The notes under the pieces: generated by a model
Databases searched by the model: none
What the model was told of the DNA's origin: nothing
Seen by the model: only the letters and a program-made list of their open reading frames with translations
Shown here: positions 9,101-19,145 of the stretch, one piece after another
Position numbering within the stretch: the first letter of the stretch is position 1
Layout of the letters: each line of letters opens with the position of its first letter
Source of the DNA: Pedobacter sp. MC2016-15
GTDB taxonomy: Bacteria > Bacteroidota > Bacteroidia > Sphingobacteriales > Sphingobacteriaceae
NCBI RefSeq assembly: GCF_026239695.1
Contig: NZ_JAPIVS010000002.1
Coordinates: forward strand, 310,001-374,000
Reading direction: 5' to 3'
DNA length: 64,000 nt
Position numbers and translations under genes: made by a program

Positions 9101-11206
9101 TTGTTTGCTTCTGATCTGGATACCACAATAGAATTTTTAAAGGGCGTAGGGCCAAAGCGGGCAGAAATCCTGCAAAAGGAACTGGGCATATTTACATATG
9201 GCCAGCTGCTTACCTATTACCCCTTCAGGTATATTGACAGAACGCGCTTTTATAAAGTAAGTGAGCTGCAACCAGAGCTGCCGTATGTACAGATTCTGGG
9301 CCGGATAACAAGTAAGGAAACCATAGGCGAGAAACATAAGAAAAGAATTGTTGCCAGATTTACTGATGAAACGGGGACAATTGAATTGGTATGGTTTCAG
9401 AGTCTGAAATGGGTAGATGAAAACGTGATGCGAGGCAAAGTATATATCGCATTCGGTAAACCTACCGTTTTCAATGGTTCATTCAGCATTTCTCATCCAG
9501 AGATGGAGACCTATCCCCGCCCGGTTACCGTAACCGGAAATATGACACTGCAGCCGGTTTACAATTCAACGGAGAAGCTAAAAAAATTCTCCCTGGATAG
9601 TAAGGGAATCCAAAAACTGCAGGCACTGTTGATCGAACATAGTCTGCCAGAAGTTAAAGAAACTATTCCGGCCTATATCCTCGAGAAATACAAACTTGTT
9701 AATCGTCGGGAGGCATTGCTAAATATCCACTTTCCCAAAGATACTCTTTCATTACAATGTGCTGAACGCAGGCTGAAGTTTGAAGAACTGTTCTTTATTC
9801 AGCTACAGTTATTAAGTAGTAAACAGTTCAGGGAGATGAAGTTTAAAGGGCATCTCTTCAGTACGGTCGGTGAGAGGGTAAATAACTTTTATAAGGATAT
9901 TCTTCCTTTTGCGCTTACAGGTGCCCAGAAACGGGTTATTAAGGAAATCAGGATAGATACCCAGCGTGGTGTCCAGATGAACAGGCTGGTACAGGGCGAT
10001 GTGGGAAGTGGTAAAACCGTAGTAGCATTAATGAGTATGCTTCTTGCCAATGATAATGGTTTTCAAGCCTGCATCATGGCCCCAACGGAAATTCTTGCCC
10101 GTCAGCATTATCATTCTATTGCGTCCTTGCTTGATGGCAAGCTGGTTAAGGTAGATATTCTTACGGGTAACAGCACTAAAAAACAAAGAACGATACTCCA
10201 TCAGCAACTTGAATCAGGAGAGATTGATATCCTCGTGGGGACCCATGCCCTTATTGAGGATAAGGTAAAATTCAAAAATCTGGGGCTGGTGGTGATCGAC
10301 GAGCAGCATCGTTTTGGCGTAGAACAGCGTGCCAAGTTGTGGCGCAAAAATGAGATACCGCCACATATTCTTGTAATGACCGCCACACCGATCCCCCGTA
10401 CGCTGGCTATGACAGTATATGGGGATTTGGACGTATCTATGATTGATGAGTTGCCTGTGGGCAGGAAACCAATTGATACGAGGCATCTTTTTGAGGGGCA
10501 ACGTTTGCGGATGTTTGGTTTTATGAAAACAGAGATTGCTAAGGGCAGGCAGGTCTACGTAGTTTATCCCTTGATTAAGGAAAGTGAAAAGCTGGATCTG
10601 TTACATCTTGAAGCTGGTATAGAGCAGATGCGATACCAGTTTCCCTTGCCTGACTATCAGATCAGCATTGTACACGGAAAGATGCCCAATGTAGATAAGC
10701 AGTTTGAAATGCAGCGTTTTGTTGAGGGAAAGACCCAAATTATGGTTGCTACGACAGTAATAGAAGTTGGAGTAAACGTACCGAATGCATCAGTGATGAT
10801 CATTGAAAATGCAGAACGCTTCGGCTTATCACAGCTGCATCAGCTTCGCGGAAGAGTAGGCAGGGGGGCAGAGCAGAGTTACTGCATTCTGATGTCAGGT
10901 CAGAAACTGAGTAAAGAAGGTCGTAAGAGGTTGGAAACTATGGTAATGACCAATAATGGTTTTGAGATATCTGAGATCGATCTGGAGCTTCGTGGACCGG
11001 GTGACCTGGCTGGTACGCAGCAGAGTGGTGTGCTTGATTTGAAGCTGGCGAATCTGGTAAAAGATCAGCAAATATTACAGGAAGCAAGAAATACTGTTAT
11101 AGAGATCTTTCATGAAGATCCTCTGCTTTCTTTGCCTGAAAATGCCTTACTCAAACGTTTCACAGATAAAAAAAGCAGAGGAATTGCTTTGGATAAAATC
11201 TCTTAA
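9101..11206 (+). CDS. recG: ATP-dependent DNA helicase RecG
   Basis: A 701-residue superfamily 2 helicase that remodels stalled replication forks and Holliday junctions. The N-terminal FLKGVGPKRAEIL and the wedge/OB domain (about 60-170) are followed by motif I GDVGSGKTV near 302, VIDEQHRFG (DExH box) near 400, TATPIPRTLA, and QLRGRVGRG near 583. The start is most likely the TTG at 9101, 5 bases after the ridA stop; no ATG is available before the conserved N-terminus. Its stop shares a TTAA with the convergent hydrolase gene. Confidence 0.95.
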   Translation: MFASDLDTTIEFLKGVGPKRAEILQKELGIFTYGQLLTYYPFRYIDRTRFYKVSELQPELPYVQILGRITSKETIGEKHKKRIVARFTDETGTIELVWFQSLKWVDENVMRGKVYIAFGKPTVFNGSFSISHPEMETYPRPVTVTGNMTLQPVYNSTEKLKKFSLDSKGIQKLQALLIEHSLPEVKETIPAYILEKYKLVNRREALLNIHFPKDTLSLQCAERRLKFEELFFIQLQLLSSKQFREMKFKGHLFSTVGERVNNFYKDILPFALTGAQKRVIKEIRIDTQRGVQMNRLVQGDVGSGKTVVALMSMLLANDNGFQACIMAPTEILARQHYHSIASLLDGKLVKVDILTGNSTKKQRTILHQQLESGEIDILVGTHALIEDKVKFKNLGLVVIDEQHRFGVEQRAKLWRKNEIPPHILVMTATPIPRTLAMTVYGDLDVSMIDELPVGRKPIDTRHLFEGQRLRMFGFMKTEIAKGRQVYVVYPLIKESEKLDLLHLEAGIEQMRYQFPLPDYQISIVHGKMPNVDKQFEMQRFVEGKTQIMVATTVIEVGVNVPNASVMIIENAERFGLSQLHQLRGRVGRGAEQSYCILMSGQKLSKEGRKRLETMVMTNNGFEISEIDLELRGPGDLAGTQQSGVLDLKLANLVKDQQILQEARNTVIEIFHEDPLLSLPENALLKRFTDKKSRGIALDKIS

Positions 11207-12411
11207 TCCTCGTCTGATCCGGGCATAGATCCCGTGCCTGTATAAGCTCCTTTTCTGATTACGGGAACGCCGAGATGTTTATAAAGATCATCCAGGTGCA
11301 AAAGGCTTCCATTGGTGAGATTACCCAGGAAAACAATTACAATATTTTTATTGAGATCACGCACATAAATGTGTCTGAAACCATGCCACCAACCAGTATG
11401 ATATACGACTTTACGCCCATTATCACCATCAAACATTCTCCATCCGTAACCATAATTGAAATGGCCGTTTACTGGCTTGTTATGGCCTGTGTAGGCTGAG
11501 TCGAGACTCGCTTTCTTTAACAACCTTCCGGATTTCAATGCATTATCGTATAAAACAAGGTCATGTATAGTGCTGTATACCCCCTTGTCTCCAACAGGGC
11601 CATCCAGGAAGTTTTGTACTACCGAATATCTCCAGGTACGATCGTGACCAACCACATCAACAGGTATCTTTGGATAAACTGTAGTTGAGTACACATGAGT
11701 GTGTTTCATACCAGCTGGTTTGAACACATTCGCCATCATATAATCTGCGTACTTTTTGCCTGTTACTTTTTCTATGATTGCTGCCAGCACCATAAAGTTT
11801 GAGTTATTATAGTGAAACCTGGTATCAGGTGCTGCATAGCGGGCAGGTTTATACTGAGCGATCAGATCCATCACATCTGTATTGCTCATCGGTTTCTTTT
11901 TATCTTTCCAGATGCCGTCTGTAAAATAAACATAGTTCATCATCCCGCTCCTGTGGGATAATAACAACTTTACAGTTACGCCATCGTAAGGGAAGTTAGG
12001 GTAGAATTTTTTAACATCGTCATCCAGTTTGATCTTTCCCTGTTCAACCAGTTGCATCACAGCTACACCTGTAAAAGTTTTGGTGATAGAAGCCAGCTCA
12101 AATTCTGAACTGATCTTAAGGCTGTCCCGGTGCAGGTAATCTGCCCATCCAATGGCTTTTTCGTAAATAATTTTGCCGTCTTTAGCAACCAGCATATTTC
12201 CATTGAAACCGTATTTTTTATGTAGGTTCTGAACAAAATCAGCGATCCACCTGTCACCTTTAGCGGGGTTATATGTAAGAAGCAGACTATCTTTCTTGTC
12301 GTCATTTACGGTGCGGACCGTCGGATCTTCGGTTTTTTTTTCAGCATGAGAACAAGCATTAAATAGAAAAGTGGCCAGAAAAGCCACAGGTAGAATGGTA
12401 CGGTAGATCAT
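11203..12411 (-). CDS. Beta-lactamase-family serine hydrolase, lipoprotein
   Basis: A penicillin-binding-protein-like serine hydrolase (class C/DD-peptidase fold). Catalytic motifs are visible: SxxK as SITK near residue 106, YxN as YNN near 200 and the HTG triad near 339. The ATG at 12411 gives MIYRTILPVAFLATFLFNAC, a lipoprotein signal ending in a lipobox Cys, so the protein should sit on the periplasmic face or the outer membrane. A longer frame to 12486 would spoil the signal. Substrate unknown; such proteins include D-aminopeptidases and esterases as well as peptidoglycan enzymes. Confidence 0.88.
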   Translation of the reverse strand: MIYRTILPVAFLATFLFNACSHAEKKTEDPTVRTVNDDKKDSLLLTYNPAKGDRWIADFVQNLHKKYGFNGNMLVAKDGKIIYEKAIGWADYLHRDSLKISSEFELASITKTFTGVAVMQLVEQGKIKLDDDVKKFYPNFPYDGVTVKLLLSHRSGMMNYVYFTDGIWKDKKKPMSNTDVMDLIAQYKPARYAAPDTRFHYNNSNFMVLAAIIEKVTGKKYADYMMANVFKPAGMKHTHVYSTTVYPKIPVDVVGHDRTWRYSVVQNFLDGPVGDKGVYSTIHDLVLYDNALKSGRLLKKASLDSAYTGHNKPVNGHFNYGYGWRMFDGDNGRKVVYHTGWWHGFRHIYVRDLNKNIVIVFLGNLTNGSLLHLDDLYKHLGVPVIRKGAYTGTGSMPGSDED

Positions 12412-12524
12412 TGTATGGATAGGTATTTTTTGAAGCCGGAAAAATAAACAATAATAACTTTCTAAACGCAAAAGAGTTTTAAACATTATCAGATACTTTA
12501 CAATCTTCTATACATATAAAACCT

Positions 12525-12532
12525 TATTTTTG
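12525..12532 (+). promoter_or_regulatory. -7 promoter box of fumC
   Basis: TATTTTTG matches TAnnTTTG and lies 19 bases before the ATG at 12552, in the space between divergent genes. Confidence 0.5.
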
Positions 12533-12551
12533 GTTCAAAATTATAAAACAA

Positions 12552-13949
12552 ATGAATTTTAGAACCGAACACGACACCATGGGCGAAGTGCAGGTGCCAG
12601 CCGATAAATACTGGGGAGCACAAACTGAACGTTCACGTAATAATTTTAAAATTGGTCCGGAGGCTTCGATGCCAAAGGAAATCATCCATGCTTTTGGCTA
12701 TTTGAAAAAAGCCGCTGCATTGGCTAACCAGGAATTAGGTGTACTGGCCAGTGATAAAGCAACATGGATCGCTTCTGCATGTGATGAAGTAATTGCCGGT
12801 CAGCTTGATGATCAGTTTCCTTTGGTGATCTGGCAAACAGGTTCAGGTACGCAGAGCAATATGAATGCAAATGAGGTAATTGCCTATCGTGCACACGTGC
12901 TGAATGGTGGCGACCTTGCTGATGACAAAAAAATCCTTCATCCTAATGATGATGTAAATAAATCGCAGTCTTCAAATGATACTTATCCTACAGCTATGCA
13001 CATTGCTGCCTATAAACAGGCTGTAGAAATTACCCTACCGGGACTTGAGAAACTACAGCAGACCTTACTGGCTAAGGCGGATGAATTTAGTGAAATCGTA
13101 AAAACAGGAAGAACCCACTTCATGGATGCTACTCCTTTAACACTGGGGCAGGAATTCGGAGGTTATGCACAGCAGCTGACTAATAGCATCAGAGCAATCA
13201 AAAATGCTTTGGAAATGATCACGGAGCTGGCACTGGGTGGTACTGCTGTAGGAACTGGTTTAAATACACCTAAAGGGTATGATGTACTGGTAGCAGCCAA
13301 GATTGCTGAGCTGACAGGATTGCCGTTTGTTACTGCACCAAATAAATTTGAAGCCCTTGCAGCACATGATGCAATGGTTGAGTTGTCATCAGCATACAAA
13401 CGTACAGCTGTTGCCCTGATGAAAATAGCGAATGATGTGAGGATGCTCAGCTCAGGTCCACGATCTGGAATCGGAGAGATCATTATCCCTGATAATGAAC
13501 CAGGATCATCAATCATGCCTGGTAAAGTTAATCCTACACAGCCTGAAGCACTGACTATGGTTTGCGCTCAGGTGATGGGAAACGATGTTACTGTAGGCAT
13601 CGGTGGCAGTAACGGACATTTTGAACTGAATGTTTTTAAACCTGTGATTGCGGCAAATGTGTTACAATCCGGAAGACTGCTGGGTGATGCATGTGTATCA
13701 TTTAATGACAACTGTGCGGTCGGTATTTTACCTAACCTGCCGGAGATCAAGAAACACCTTGAAAATTCGTTAATGCTGGTTACGGCATTAAATCCGCATA
13801 TTGGCTACGAGAATGCTGCAAAGATTGCTAAAAAGGCTCATAAGGAAAATAAAACACTTCGTGAAGCGGCTATTGAACTGGGTTTATTAACCAGTGAGCA
13901 GTTTACGGAGTGGGTAAAGCCAGAAGATATGGTAGGTAGCTTAAAATAG
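12552..13949 (+). CDS. fumC: Fumarate hydratase, class II
   Basis: This 465-residue enzyme interconverts fumarate and L-malate in the citric acid cycle. The fumarase/aspartase signature [13 protein letters not shown] is near residue 317, and [12 protein letters not shown] near 98 and [11 protein letters not shown] near 140 form the substrate site. Length and motifs are those of the iron-free class II enzyme; aspartase is excluded by the family-specific [11 protein letters not shown] segment. It heads an apparent operon with a lipoprotein, a nuclease and a phosphatase, with 1-9 base gaps or overlaps. Confidence 0.95.
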   Translation: MNFRTEHDTMGEVQVPADKYWGAQTERSRNNFKIGPEASMPKEIIHAFGYLKKAAALANQELGVLASDKATWIASACDEVIAGQLDDQFPLVIWQTGSGTQSNMNANEVIAYRAHVLNGGDLADDKKILHPNDDVNKSQSSNDTYPTAMHIAAYKQAVEITLPGLEKLQQTLLAKADEFSEIVKTGRTHFMDATPLTLGQEFGGYAQQLTNSIRAIKNALEMITELALGGTAVGTGLNTPKGYDVLVAAKIAELTGLPFVTAPNKFEALAAHDAMVELSSAYKRTAVALMKIANDVRMLSSGPRSGIGEIIIPDNEPGSSIMPGKVNPTQPEALTMVCAQVMGNDVTVGIGGSNGHFELNVFKPVIAANVLQSGRLLGDACVSFNDNCAVGILPNLPEIKKHLENSLMLVTALNPHIGYENAAKIAKKAHKENKTLREAAIELGLLTSEQFTEWVKPEDMVGSLK

Positions 13950-13950
13950 C

Positions 13951-14448
13951 ATGAACAAATACCATTATCTGATTATTCTATTCTGTTTGGTGGCGTTTCT
14001 CGGTTGCGAGAGACGCCCAAACGTTCAGGGTGATGGAGAACTTTTTCTGCAGGGGGTATGGAACCAGGACAGTATTGCCAACGCTGATAAACTGCTTAAT
14101 TATACACAGTATCATATCAAATTTACCTGTGATTCTTTTTATGTAGACCTCACTACTCATTCAAAAGTAAATTATTACGAAGATCCTTGTTATAATAATG
14201 GGGTTTGGAAAGAATATGCTAAAGGAGTTTATCAGGTAAGAAAGGATAGCTTATTCCTGGAAGGAACTTATACTAAAGATAATTATAAGCAAAAAGTATC
14301 AGGATGTTATACGGTTGGAATTTACAGAAAAGGCTTTATTGTTAAATCTTCTGATGCCGGTCACCTAAATCTACAGGGACTGAGCGACCAGCGTGATGTA
14401 AACCTGGTACTTAAACAAAAAATAACCTGTATACCTCAGGAATTATAA
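13951..14448 (+). CDS. Small lipoprotein of unknown function
   Basis: A 165-residue protein starting 1 base after fumC. The N-terminus MNKYHYLIILFCLVAFLGC is a lipoprotein signal with lipobox FLGC. The mature part is probably beta-rich and has three further Cys (near 54, 69 and 115). No catalytic motif is seen. Its position suggests co-transcription with fumC, but there is no reason to assign it a metabolic role. Confidence 0.8.
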   Translation: MNKYHYLIILFCLVAFLGCERRPNVQGDGELFLQGVWNQDSIANADKLLNYTQYHIKFTCDSFYVDLTTHSKVNYYEDPCYNNGVWKEYAKGVYQVRKDSLFLEGTYTKDNYKQKVSGCYTVGIYRKGFIVKSSDAGHLNLQGLSDQRDVNLVLKQKITCIPQEL

Positions 14449-14457
14449 AACACAACC

Positions 14458-15258
14458 ATGATTTTAGTTCATCAAATTAAAAAGGCCTGTATTGCCATTG
14501 CTATTATTGCTTATCTGCCGCTGAATGCCGCTGCCTGGGGAATGACAGGCCATAGGATTGTAGGTCAGATTGCCGACTACTATCTCACTGCAAGAGCACG
14601 TAAAGGGGTAGCCCAGGTTTTGGGAGCCGAGAGTGCGGCGATGGCCAGTAACTGGCCTGATTTTATTAAGTCGGACACATCGTATAATTACCTCGGTAGC
14701 TGGCACTATGTAAACCTACCTGCAGGACTTGATCAAAATGGCGTATTTAACTTTCTGGATAGCGATAAACAGGCTAATGTTTATAATAAGATCCCTGAGA
14801 TGATTGCTATACTGAAAGATAAGCAGAAAACAGCAGCAGAGAAACAGATGGCCATGCGCCTGCTGATCCATTTTGTTGGGGATCTGCATCAACCGATGCA
14901 TACGGCAAGAAAAGACGATCTGGGAGGTAATAAGGTAACAGTAACCTGGTTCGGACAACGATCCAACCTTCACAGGGTATGGGATGAGCAGCTGATTGAA
15001 TATCAACAGCTCAGTTATACAGAATATGCTGCGGCGATCAATCACCCTACCAAAGATCAACTGAAGAAATGGAGTCATGATTCACTAAAACAAACTGTTT
15101 ATGAATCTTACGAAGCATGCAATAAAATATATGAAGTTACAAAGGCAGATGATAAGTTGAGCTACCGTTATAATTTTGATTTTGTTGATATGTTAAATGA
15201 ACAATTGCTTAAAGGCGGTGTAAGGTTGGCACATATACTGAATGATATTTATGCCTAA
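14458..15258 (+). CDS. S1/P1-family single-strand nuclease, secreted
   Basis: A 266-residue protein with a signal peptide ending at AAA, so the mature chain starts with Trp27. In this family the N-terminal Trp is itself a zinc ligand. Other ligands of the trinuclear zinc site are visible: WGMTGHRIVG, SWHYVN (near 82), LLIHFVGDLHQPMHTA (near 138) and HRVWDEQLI (near 178). The family cleaves RNA and single-stranded DNA and removes 3'-phosphates; here it is likely a periplasmic scavenging enzyme. Confidence 0.92.
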   Translation: MILVHQIKKACIAIAIIAYLPLNAAAWGMTGHRIVGQIADYYLTARARKGVAQVLGAESAAMASNWPDFIKSDTSYNYLGSWHYVNLPAGLDQNGVFNFLDSDKQANVYNKIPEMIAILKDKQKTAAEKQMAMRLLIHFVGDLHQPMHTARKDDLGGNKVTVTWFGQRSNLHRVWDEQLIEYQQLSYTEYAAAINHPTKDQLKKWSHDSLKQTVYESYEACNKIYEVTKADDKLSYRYNFDFVDMLNEQLLKGGVRLAHILNDIYA

Positions 15259-15709
15259 GAAAAAAATCCTCATGGTTTGTCTGGGCAATATTTGCCGTTC
15301 TCCGCTTGCAGAGGGAATTGTCAGGCAGCTGGCTGCTGATGCCGGACTCAACTGGGAGATTGCTTCTGCTGGTACCGGCAACTGGCATGTCGGTCAACCT
15401 GCAGACAAACGAAGCATAGCAGTTGCAAAAAGCTATGGATACGATATATCTAAACAGCGAGCCCAACATTTCAATAGCAGCATGCTGGATGAGTTTGATC
15501 AGATTCTCGTTATGGATAAAAATAACCTGAGGGATGTTTTAAGCCTGGCAGAAAATGATGATCAAAGAAAAAAAGTGAGTTTGTTTCTTTCTGAAAATCT
15601 GGATGTCACAGATCCTTACTTTGACGATCAGTTATTCGACCCGGTATTTCAAACGATAGAAGATCGTGCAAAAAAGCTTGTGGAAGAGTTAAAGGTTAAA
15701 TTGGGCTGA
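15251..15709 (+). CDS. Low-molecular-weight protein tyrosine phosphatase
   Basis: The CX5R catalytic loop is CLGNICRS (Cys10, Arg16 from the ATG at 15251) and the general-acid Asp lies in VTDPYFDD near 120. The 152-residue length is normal. The ATG at 15251 overlaps the nuclease gene by 8 bases; a start at 15242 would only add three residues. In bacteria such enzymes often act on tyrosine kinases of polysaccharide export, but no kinase is nearby. Confidence 0.92.
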   Translation: MPKKKILMVCLGNICRSPLAEGIVRQLAADAGLNWEIASAGTGNWHVGQPADKRSIAVAKSYGYDISKQRAQHFNSSMLDEFDQILVMDKNNLRDVLSLAENDDQRKKVSLFLSENLDVTDPYFDDQLFDPVFQTIEDRAKKLVEELKVKLG

Positions 15710-15717
15710 ACATACTC

Positions 15718-15746
15718 TTTTCATATTATATGAAAACCTTTTTATA
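15718..15746 (+). terminator. AT-rich hairpin after the phosphatase gene
   Basis: A 9-bp inverted repeat (15718-15726 with 15728-15736) is followed by CCTTTTTAT. It is weak because the stem is AT-rich and the loop is one base. Confidence 0.4.
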
Positions 15747-15784
15747 GGAAGGGTGTTGTTTCTGGACATCAAAACCTATTAAAA

Positions 15785-16240
15785 ATGAGTAATATTACAG
15801 TAAACCCCGAAACATTAAACGACCTGATCCAAATTAATAATGACAGAATTGCTGGCTATGAGAAAGCGATTGAAGAGCTTAAGGCAGAAGACAGCGATTT
15901 GAAAGCATTATTTGTAAAAATGGTTGGTCAAAGTCATAAACATAAACTGGCTTTAGCTACGGCAGTACAGGGTAGCGGAACAGAACTGGAAACCGGAACA
16001 ACTACATCAGGTAAGATATACCGTGCCTGGATGGATGTTAAAGCTGTCTTTACTGGTCATGATCGCAAGGCAGTTTTAAGCAACTGTGAGGCTGGCGAAG
16101 ATGCTGCTCAGAAAGCTTATAAAACCGCACTGGAAGAAGAAAGTTTGTCTGCTGATACAAGGGCGTTGATTACAGAACAGAAAGCTGATTTAAGAGCTTC
16201 ACATGATGAAATTAAGGCGCTGAGAGATTCACAGGCTTAG
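15785..16240 (+). CDS. PA2169-type four-helix-bundle protein (DUF2383)
   Basis: A 151-residue mostly helical, acidic protein that fits the PA2169/DUF2383 ferritin-like family (NDLIQINNDRIAGYEKAIEE, then FVKMVGQSHKHKLALATAV, SGKIYRAWMDVKAVFTGHD). The function of the family is not established; members are often stress-induced. It has its own space upstream and a strong terminator after it, so it is probably monocistronic. Confidence 0.8.
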   Translation: MSNITVNPETLNDLIQINNDRIAGYEKAIEELKAEDSDLKALFVKMVGQSHKHKLALATAVQGSGTELETGTTTSGKIYRAWMDVKAVFTGHDRKAVLSNCEAGEDAAQKAYKTALEEESLSADTRALITEQKADLRASHDEIKALRDSQA

Positions 16241-16255
16241 TTTTTCATGTCATTA

Positions 16256-16290
16256 AAAACCCCGCAAAGAATATTTCTTTGCGGGGTTTT
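16256..16290. terminator. Bidirectional terminator between DUF2383 gene and cphA
   Basis: A perfect 16-bp inverted repeat (16256-16271 with 16275-16290) with AAAA/TTTT ends and a CCCCGC core serves the two convergent genes. Confidence 0.9.
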
Positions 16291-16295
16291 TGTTT

Positions 16296-18923
16296 TTATT
16301 TAGAGTTGTATATTCCAAACTCCTTGTCAAGATGCTCAGTAACCCTGACAATTGCATTGTCAATAGTATTGCTGAGTATAGTGATAAATGAACCCGGTTT
16401 AGCGGTAGTCACCAAAAATTGCAATGCATCAGCGCCATCATTGTTGATGATAATTTCCATTTTAGGATTGATCTCATGGATACCAGCGATCAGCAGATCA
16501 ATAATTTCCTGTTGTTGTCTGCCGCGGAGGTACTTCTCCTGACAGATAATGATCTTGTCAAACATCTGCGCAGCGATACGTGCAGTTTCCATGATATCTT
16601 CATCCCTTCTGTCACCCGTGCCCGAGATTACGCCGATGTGTTCGGTTGCTTCTACAGTTTTCAGGTAGTTTTTAATGCCGTTGAAACCATCAGGATTATG
16701 AGCAAAGTCAACAAGAATTTTAAATTCCTTGAATTTAAACACGTTCATTCTACCTGGCGTTTGTGCCGCTGAAGGAATGAATGTTTCGAGAGACATACGT
16801 ATGTCTTCGATCTTATAACCATAAAGGAAGGTCGCCAGTGTCGCTGCCAGTACATTCTGAATCATAAAATCTACACTTCCGCCAAAGGTTAGCGGGATAT
16901 GAGTTACCCGTTCTACACGTATCTTCCAGTCGCCTTTTTTGATCGTAATATAGCCGTTCTCATAAATAGCAGCTGTTCCGCCTTTTTTGCAGTGATCCAC
17001 AATCACAGGATTATTTTCATCCATGCTGAAGTATGCCACTCTACAATCTGCGTCATTAGCAATTTTAACGCAATACTTATTGTCGGCGTTTAGTACTGCC
17101 CAACCATCTCTTTTGACTGCGCCAATAACTACCCCCTTCACTCTGGCCAGGTCTGATAAATTGTGAATGTCTGAGATACCCAGGTGGTCTTCCTGAATAT
17201 TGGTTACGATACCAATATCACAACGGTTAAAACCAAGGCCTGCTCTGAGGATACCCCCTCGTGCGGTTTCTAAAACAGCAAACTCCACTGTTGGATCTCT
17301 AAGTATGAATTCTGTACTTACAGGGCCTGTAGTATCGCCTTTCATCAGCAAGGTGTTCTGTACGTAGATGCCGTCGGATGTGGTGTAGCCAACACGCGTA
17401 CCATTGCTTTTCACAATATGAGCCACCAGTCTGGTAGTTGTAGTTTTTCCGTTTGTTCCTGTGATTGCAATAATAGGTATTCTTGCAGATTTTCCCGGAG
17501 GATATAACATATCAATTACCGGTGCAGCAACGTTTCTTGGCAGCCCTTCACTTGGAGCAAGATGCATCCTGAATCCTGGAGCCGCATTTACCTCAAGTAT
17601 CACCCCGCCATTTTCTGTCAGGGGCTGGGTAAGGTTTTGTGCCATTACATCGATGCCACAAATATCCAGGCCAATGATTCTTGAAATACGTTCGCTGATA
17701 AAGATGTTCTCCGGATGAACAAGGTCAGTTACATCAATCGAAGTGCCGCCGGTGCTCAGGTTAGCGGTGGATTTTAAATATACCAGTTCACCGTTAGGGG
17801 CAACTGTTTCCAGGGAGTAATTCTTTTTCTCCAGGAGATCGAGGGTGTCGCGGTCTACAAGAATCTCAGTTAGCACATTTTCATGTCCATATCCACGGCG
17901 CGGGTCTTCATTCTCTTTATCGATCAACTCCTGGATAGTATTTATTCCATTCCCGGTAACATGTGCAGGAACGCGTAAAGCTGCAGCCACCATTTTATTG
18001 TCAATCACCAGGATTCTGAAATCATAACCTGTAATGAAACTTTCAATGATGATTCTTCTTGAATATTGTTTGGCATATTCAAAAGCTTCTTTAGCAGCTT
18101 CAGCAGTTTTGACATTAATTGTGGCACCCTTACCATGATTTCCGTCCAGAGGTTTAAATACCAGCGGGAAGCCTACAGTTTTAATGGCATCATCGAGATC
18201 TTCAATCTCTGAGATCGTTACTCCTTTGGCAACCGGAATGGCAGAATCTTTCAGCATCCGCTTCGTCTCATCTTTGTTCCCTGCAATATCTACCGCGATA
18301 CTATTGGTCCTTTCTGTCATGGTGGCCCTGAAACGAACCTGGTTTTTGCCATATCCCAACTGAACCAGCGAGCTTTTATTTAACCTGATCCAGGGGATAT
18401 CCCGTGCTATCGCTTCATCTACGATAGAACCCGTGCTTGGCCCGAGCATTTCAGAATGCCTCAATTCTTTTAAGCGCTGAATGTCCGCTTCCAGATCATA
18501 TTCCAGGTTATCGATCAGCGCCTCGGCGATCTTCACACTGGCTTCGGCTGCAAAAACACCTGATTTTTCTTCAAGGTAGCTGAATACTACGTTATATATT
18601 CCGTTGGTCTTGGTCATGCGCGTTCTTCCAAAACCTGTATCCATTCCGGCAAGGGTTTGAATTTCCAGGGCAATGTGTTCTATCACATGGCCCATCCAGG
18701 TGCCCTCTTTAACGCGTGCAAAAAAGCCGCCGGGTTCTCCTTTGGAGCATCGGTGTGAGTGTAAACTTGGCAGCATCTTTTCCAGTCGATCACCAAATCC
18801 TTCAATGGAACTTGTCGGACGCTGTTCCATATCCTCCAGATCCAGCCTCATCTGAATTAATTTCTTTCTGTTGATCGACCAAATATTTGGTCCTCTTAGC
18901 ACTTGAATGCCGAGTATTTTCAT
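16296..18923 (-). CDS. cphA: Cyanophycin synthetase
   Basis: This 875-residue enzyme builds multi-L-arginyl-poly-L-aspartate. Its N-terminal domain (MKILGIQVLRGPNIWS) is followed by an ATP-grasp domain with VFKPLDGNHGKG near residue 260 and a Mur-ligase-like domain with P-loop ITGTNGKTTTTRL near 490. In CphA1 the ATP-grasp part adds Asp to the backbone and the Mur part adds Arg to the side chain. Length and domain order are those of full CphA, which rules out MurC/MurE. It is divergent from cyanophycinase and a peptidase, forming a complete storage and mobilisation locus. Confidence 0.95.
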   Translation of the reverse strand: MKILGIQVLRGPNIWSINRKKLIQMRLDLEDMEQRPTSSIEGFGDRLEKMLPSLHSHRCSKGEPGGFFARVKEGTWMGHVIEHIALEIQTLAGMDTGFGRTRMTKTNGIYNVVFSYLEEKSGVFAAEASVKIAEALIDNLEYDLEADIQRLKELRHSEMLGPSTGSIVDEAIARDIPWIRLNKSSLVQLGYGKNQVRFRATMTERTNSIAVDIAGNKDETKRMLKDSAIPVAKGVTISEIEDLDDAIKTVGFPLVFKPLDGNHGKGATINVKTAEAAKEAFEYAKQYSRRIIIESFITGYDFRILVIDNKMVAAALRVPAHVTGNGINTIQELIDKENEDPRRGYGHENVLTEILVDRDTLDLLEKKNYSLETVAPNGELVYLKSTANLSTGGTSIDVTDLVHPENIFISERISRIIGLDICGIDVMAQNLTQPLTENGGVILEVNAAPGFRMHLAPSEGLPRNVAAPVIDMLYPPGKSARIPIIAITGTNGKTTTTRLVAHIVKSNGTRVGYTTSDGIYVQNTLLMKGDTTGPVSTEFILRDPTVEFAVLETARGGILRAGLGFNRCDIGIVTNIQEDHLGISDIHNLSDLARVKGVVIGAVKRDGWAVLNADNKYCVKIANDADCRVAYFSMDENNPVIVDHCKKGGTAAIYENGYITIKKGDWKIRVERVTHIPLTFGGSVDFMIQNVLAATLATFLYGYKIEDIRMSLETFIPSAAQTPGRMNVFKFKEFKILVDFAHNPDGFNGIKNYLKTVEATEHIGVISGTGDRRDEDIMETARIAAQMFDKIIICQEKYLRGRQQQEIIDLLIAGIHEINPKMEIIINNDGADALQFLVTTAKPGSFITILSNTIDNAIVRVTEHLDKEFGIYNSK

Positions 18924-19014
18924 ATAGTATTTATTTGTTTTTCAGTAGTGTTTATCGCTTCCCAGGTAGCTAAGACTTAGTTAGGCAAGTTAATTAAAAT
19001 AAAGATAGGATGGT

Positions 19015-19034
19015 TGTCCACTATTTTAGGGACA
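19015..19034. repeat. Inverted repeat in the cphA/cphB intergenic region
   Basis: TGTCC, 10 bases, then GGACA lie in the 222-base divergent spacer, close to a TATCTTTA sequence (19000-19007, minus) that could be the cphA -7 box. It may be an operator controlling both arms of the cyanophycin locus; 5-bp arms can arise by chance. Confidence 0.3.
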
Positions 19035-19111
19035 CTCTTCATTAAAATTTCATTTTTGCTAATAATTATCAATTACTGATGGAATTATGGTAATAATTAA
19101 AGTATTGAATA

Positions 19112-19119
19112 TATATTTG
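19112..19119 (+). promoter_or_regulatory. -7 promoter box of cphB
   Basis: TATATTTG matches TAnnTTTG, 26 bases before the cphB ATG. The -33 region is poor. Confidence 0.5.
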
Positions 19120-19145
19120 AAATTTTAGGATAACAAACACATAAA

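Noticed and set aside
16296..18923. MurC/MurE-type ligase, suggested by the GTNGKTTTT P-loop
   Set aside because: The ATP-grasp domain in front, the 875-residue length and the cyanophycinase neighbour define cyanophycin synthetase.
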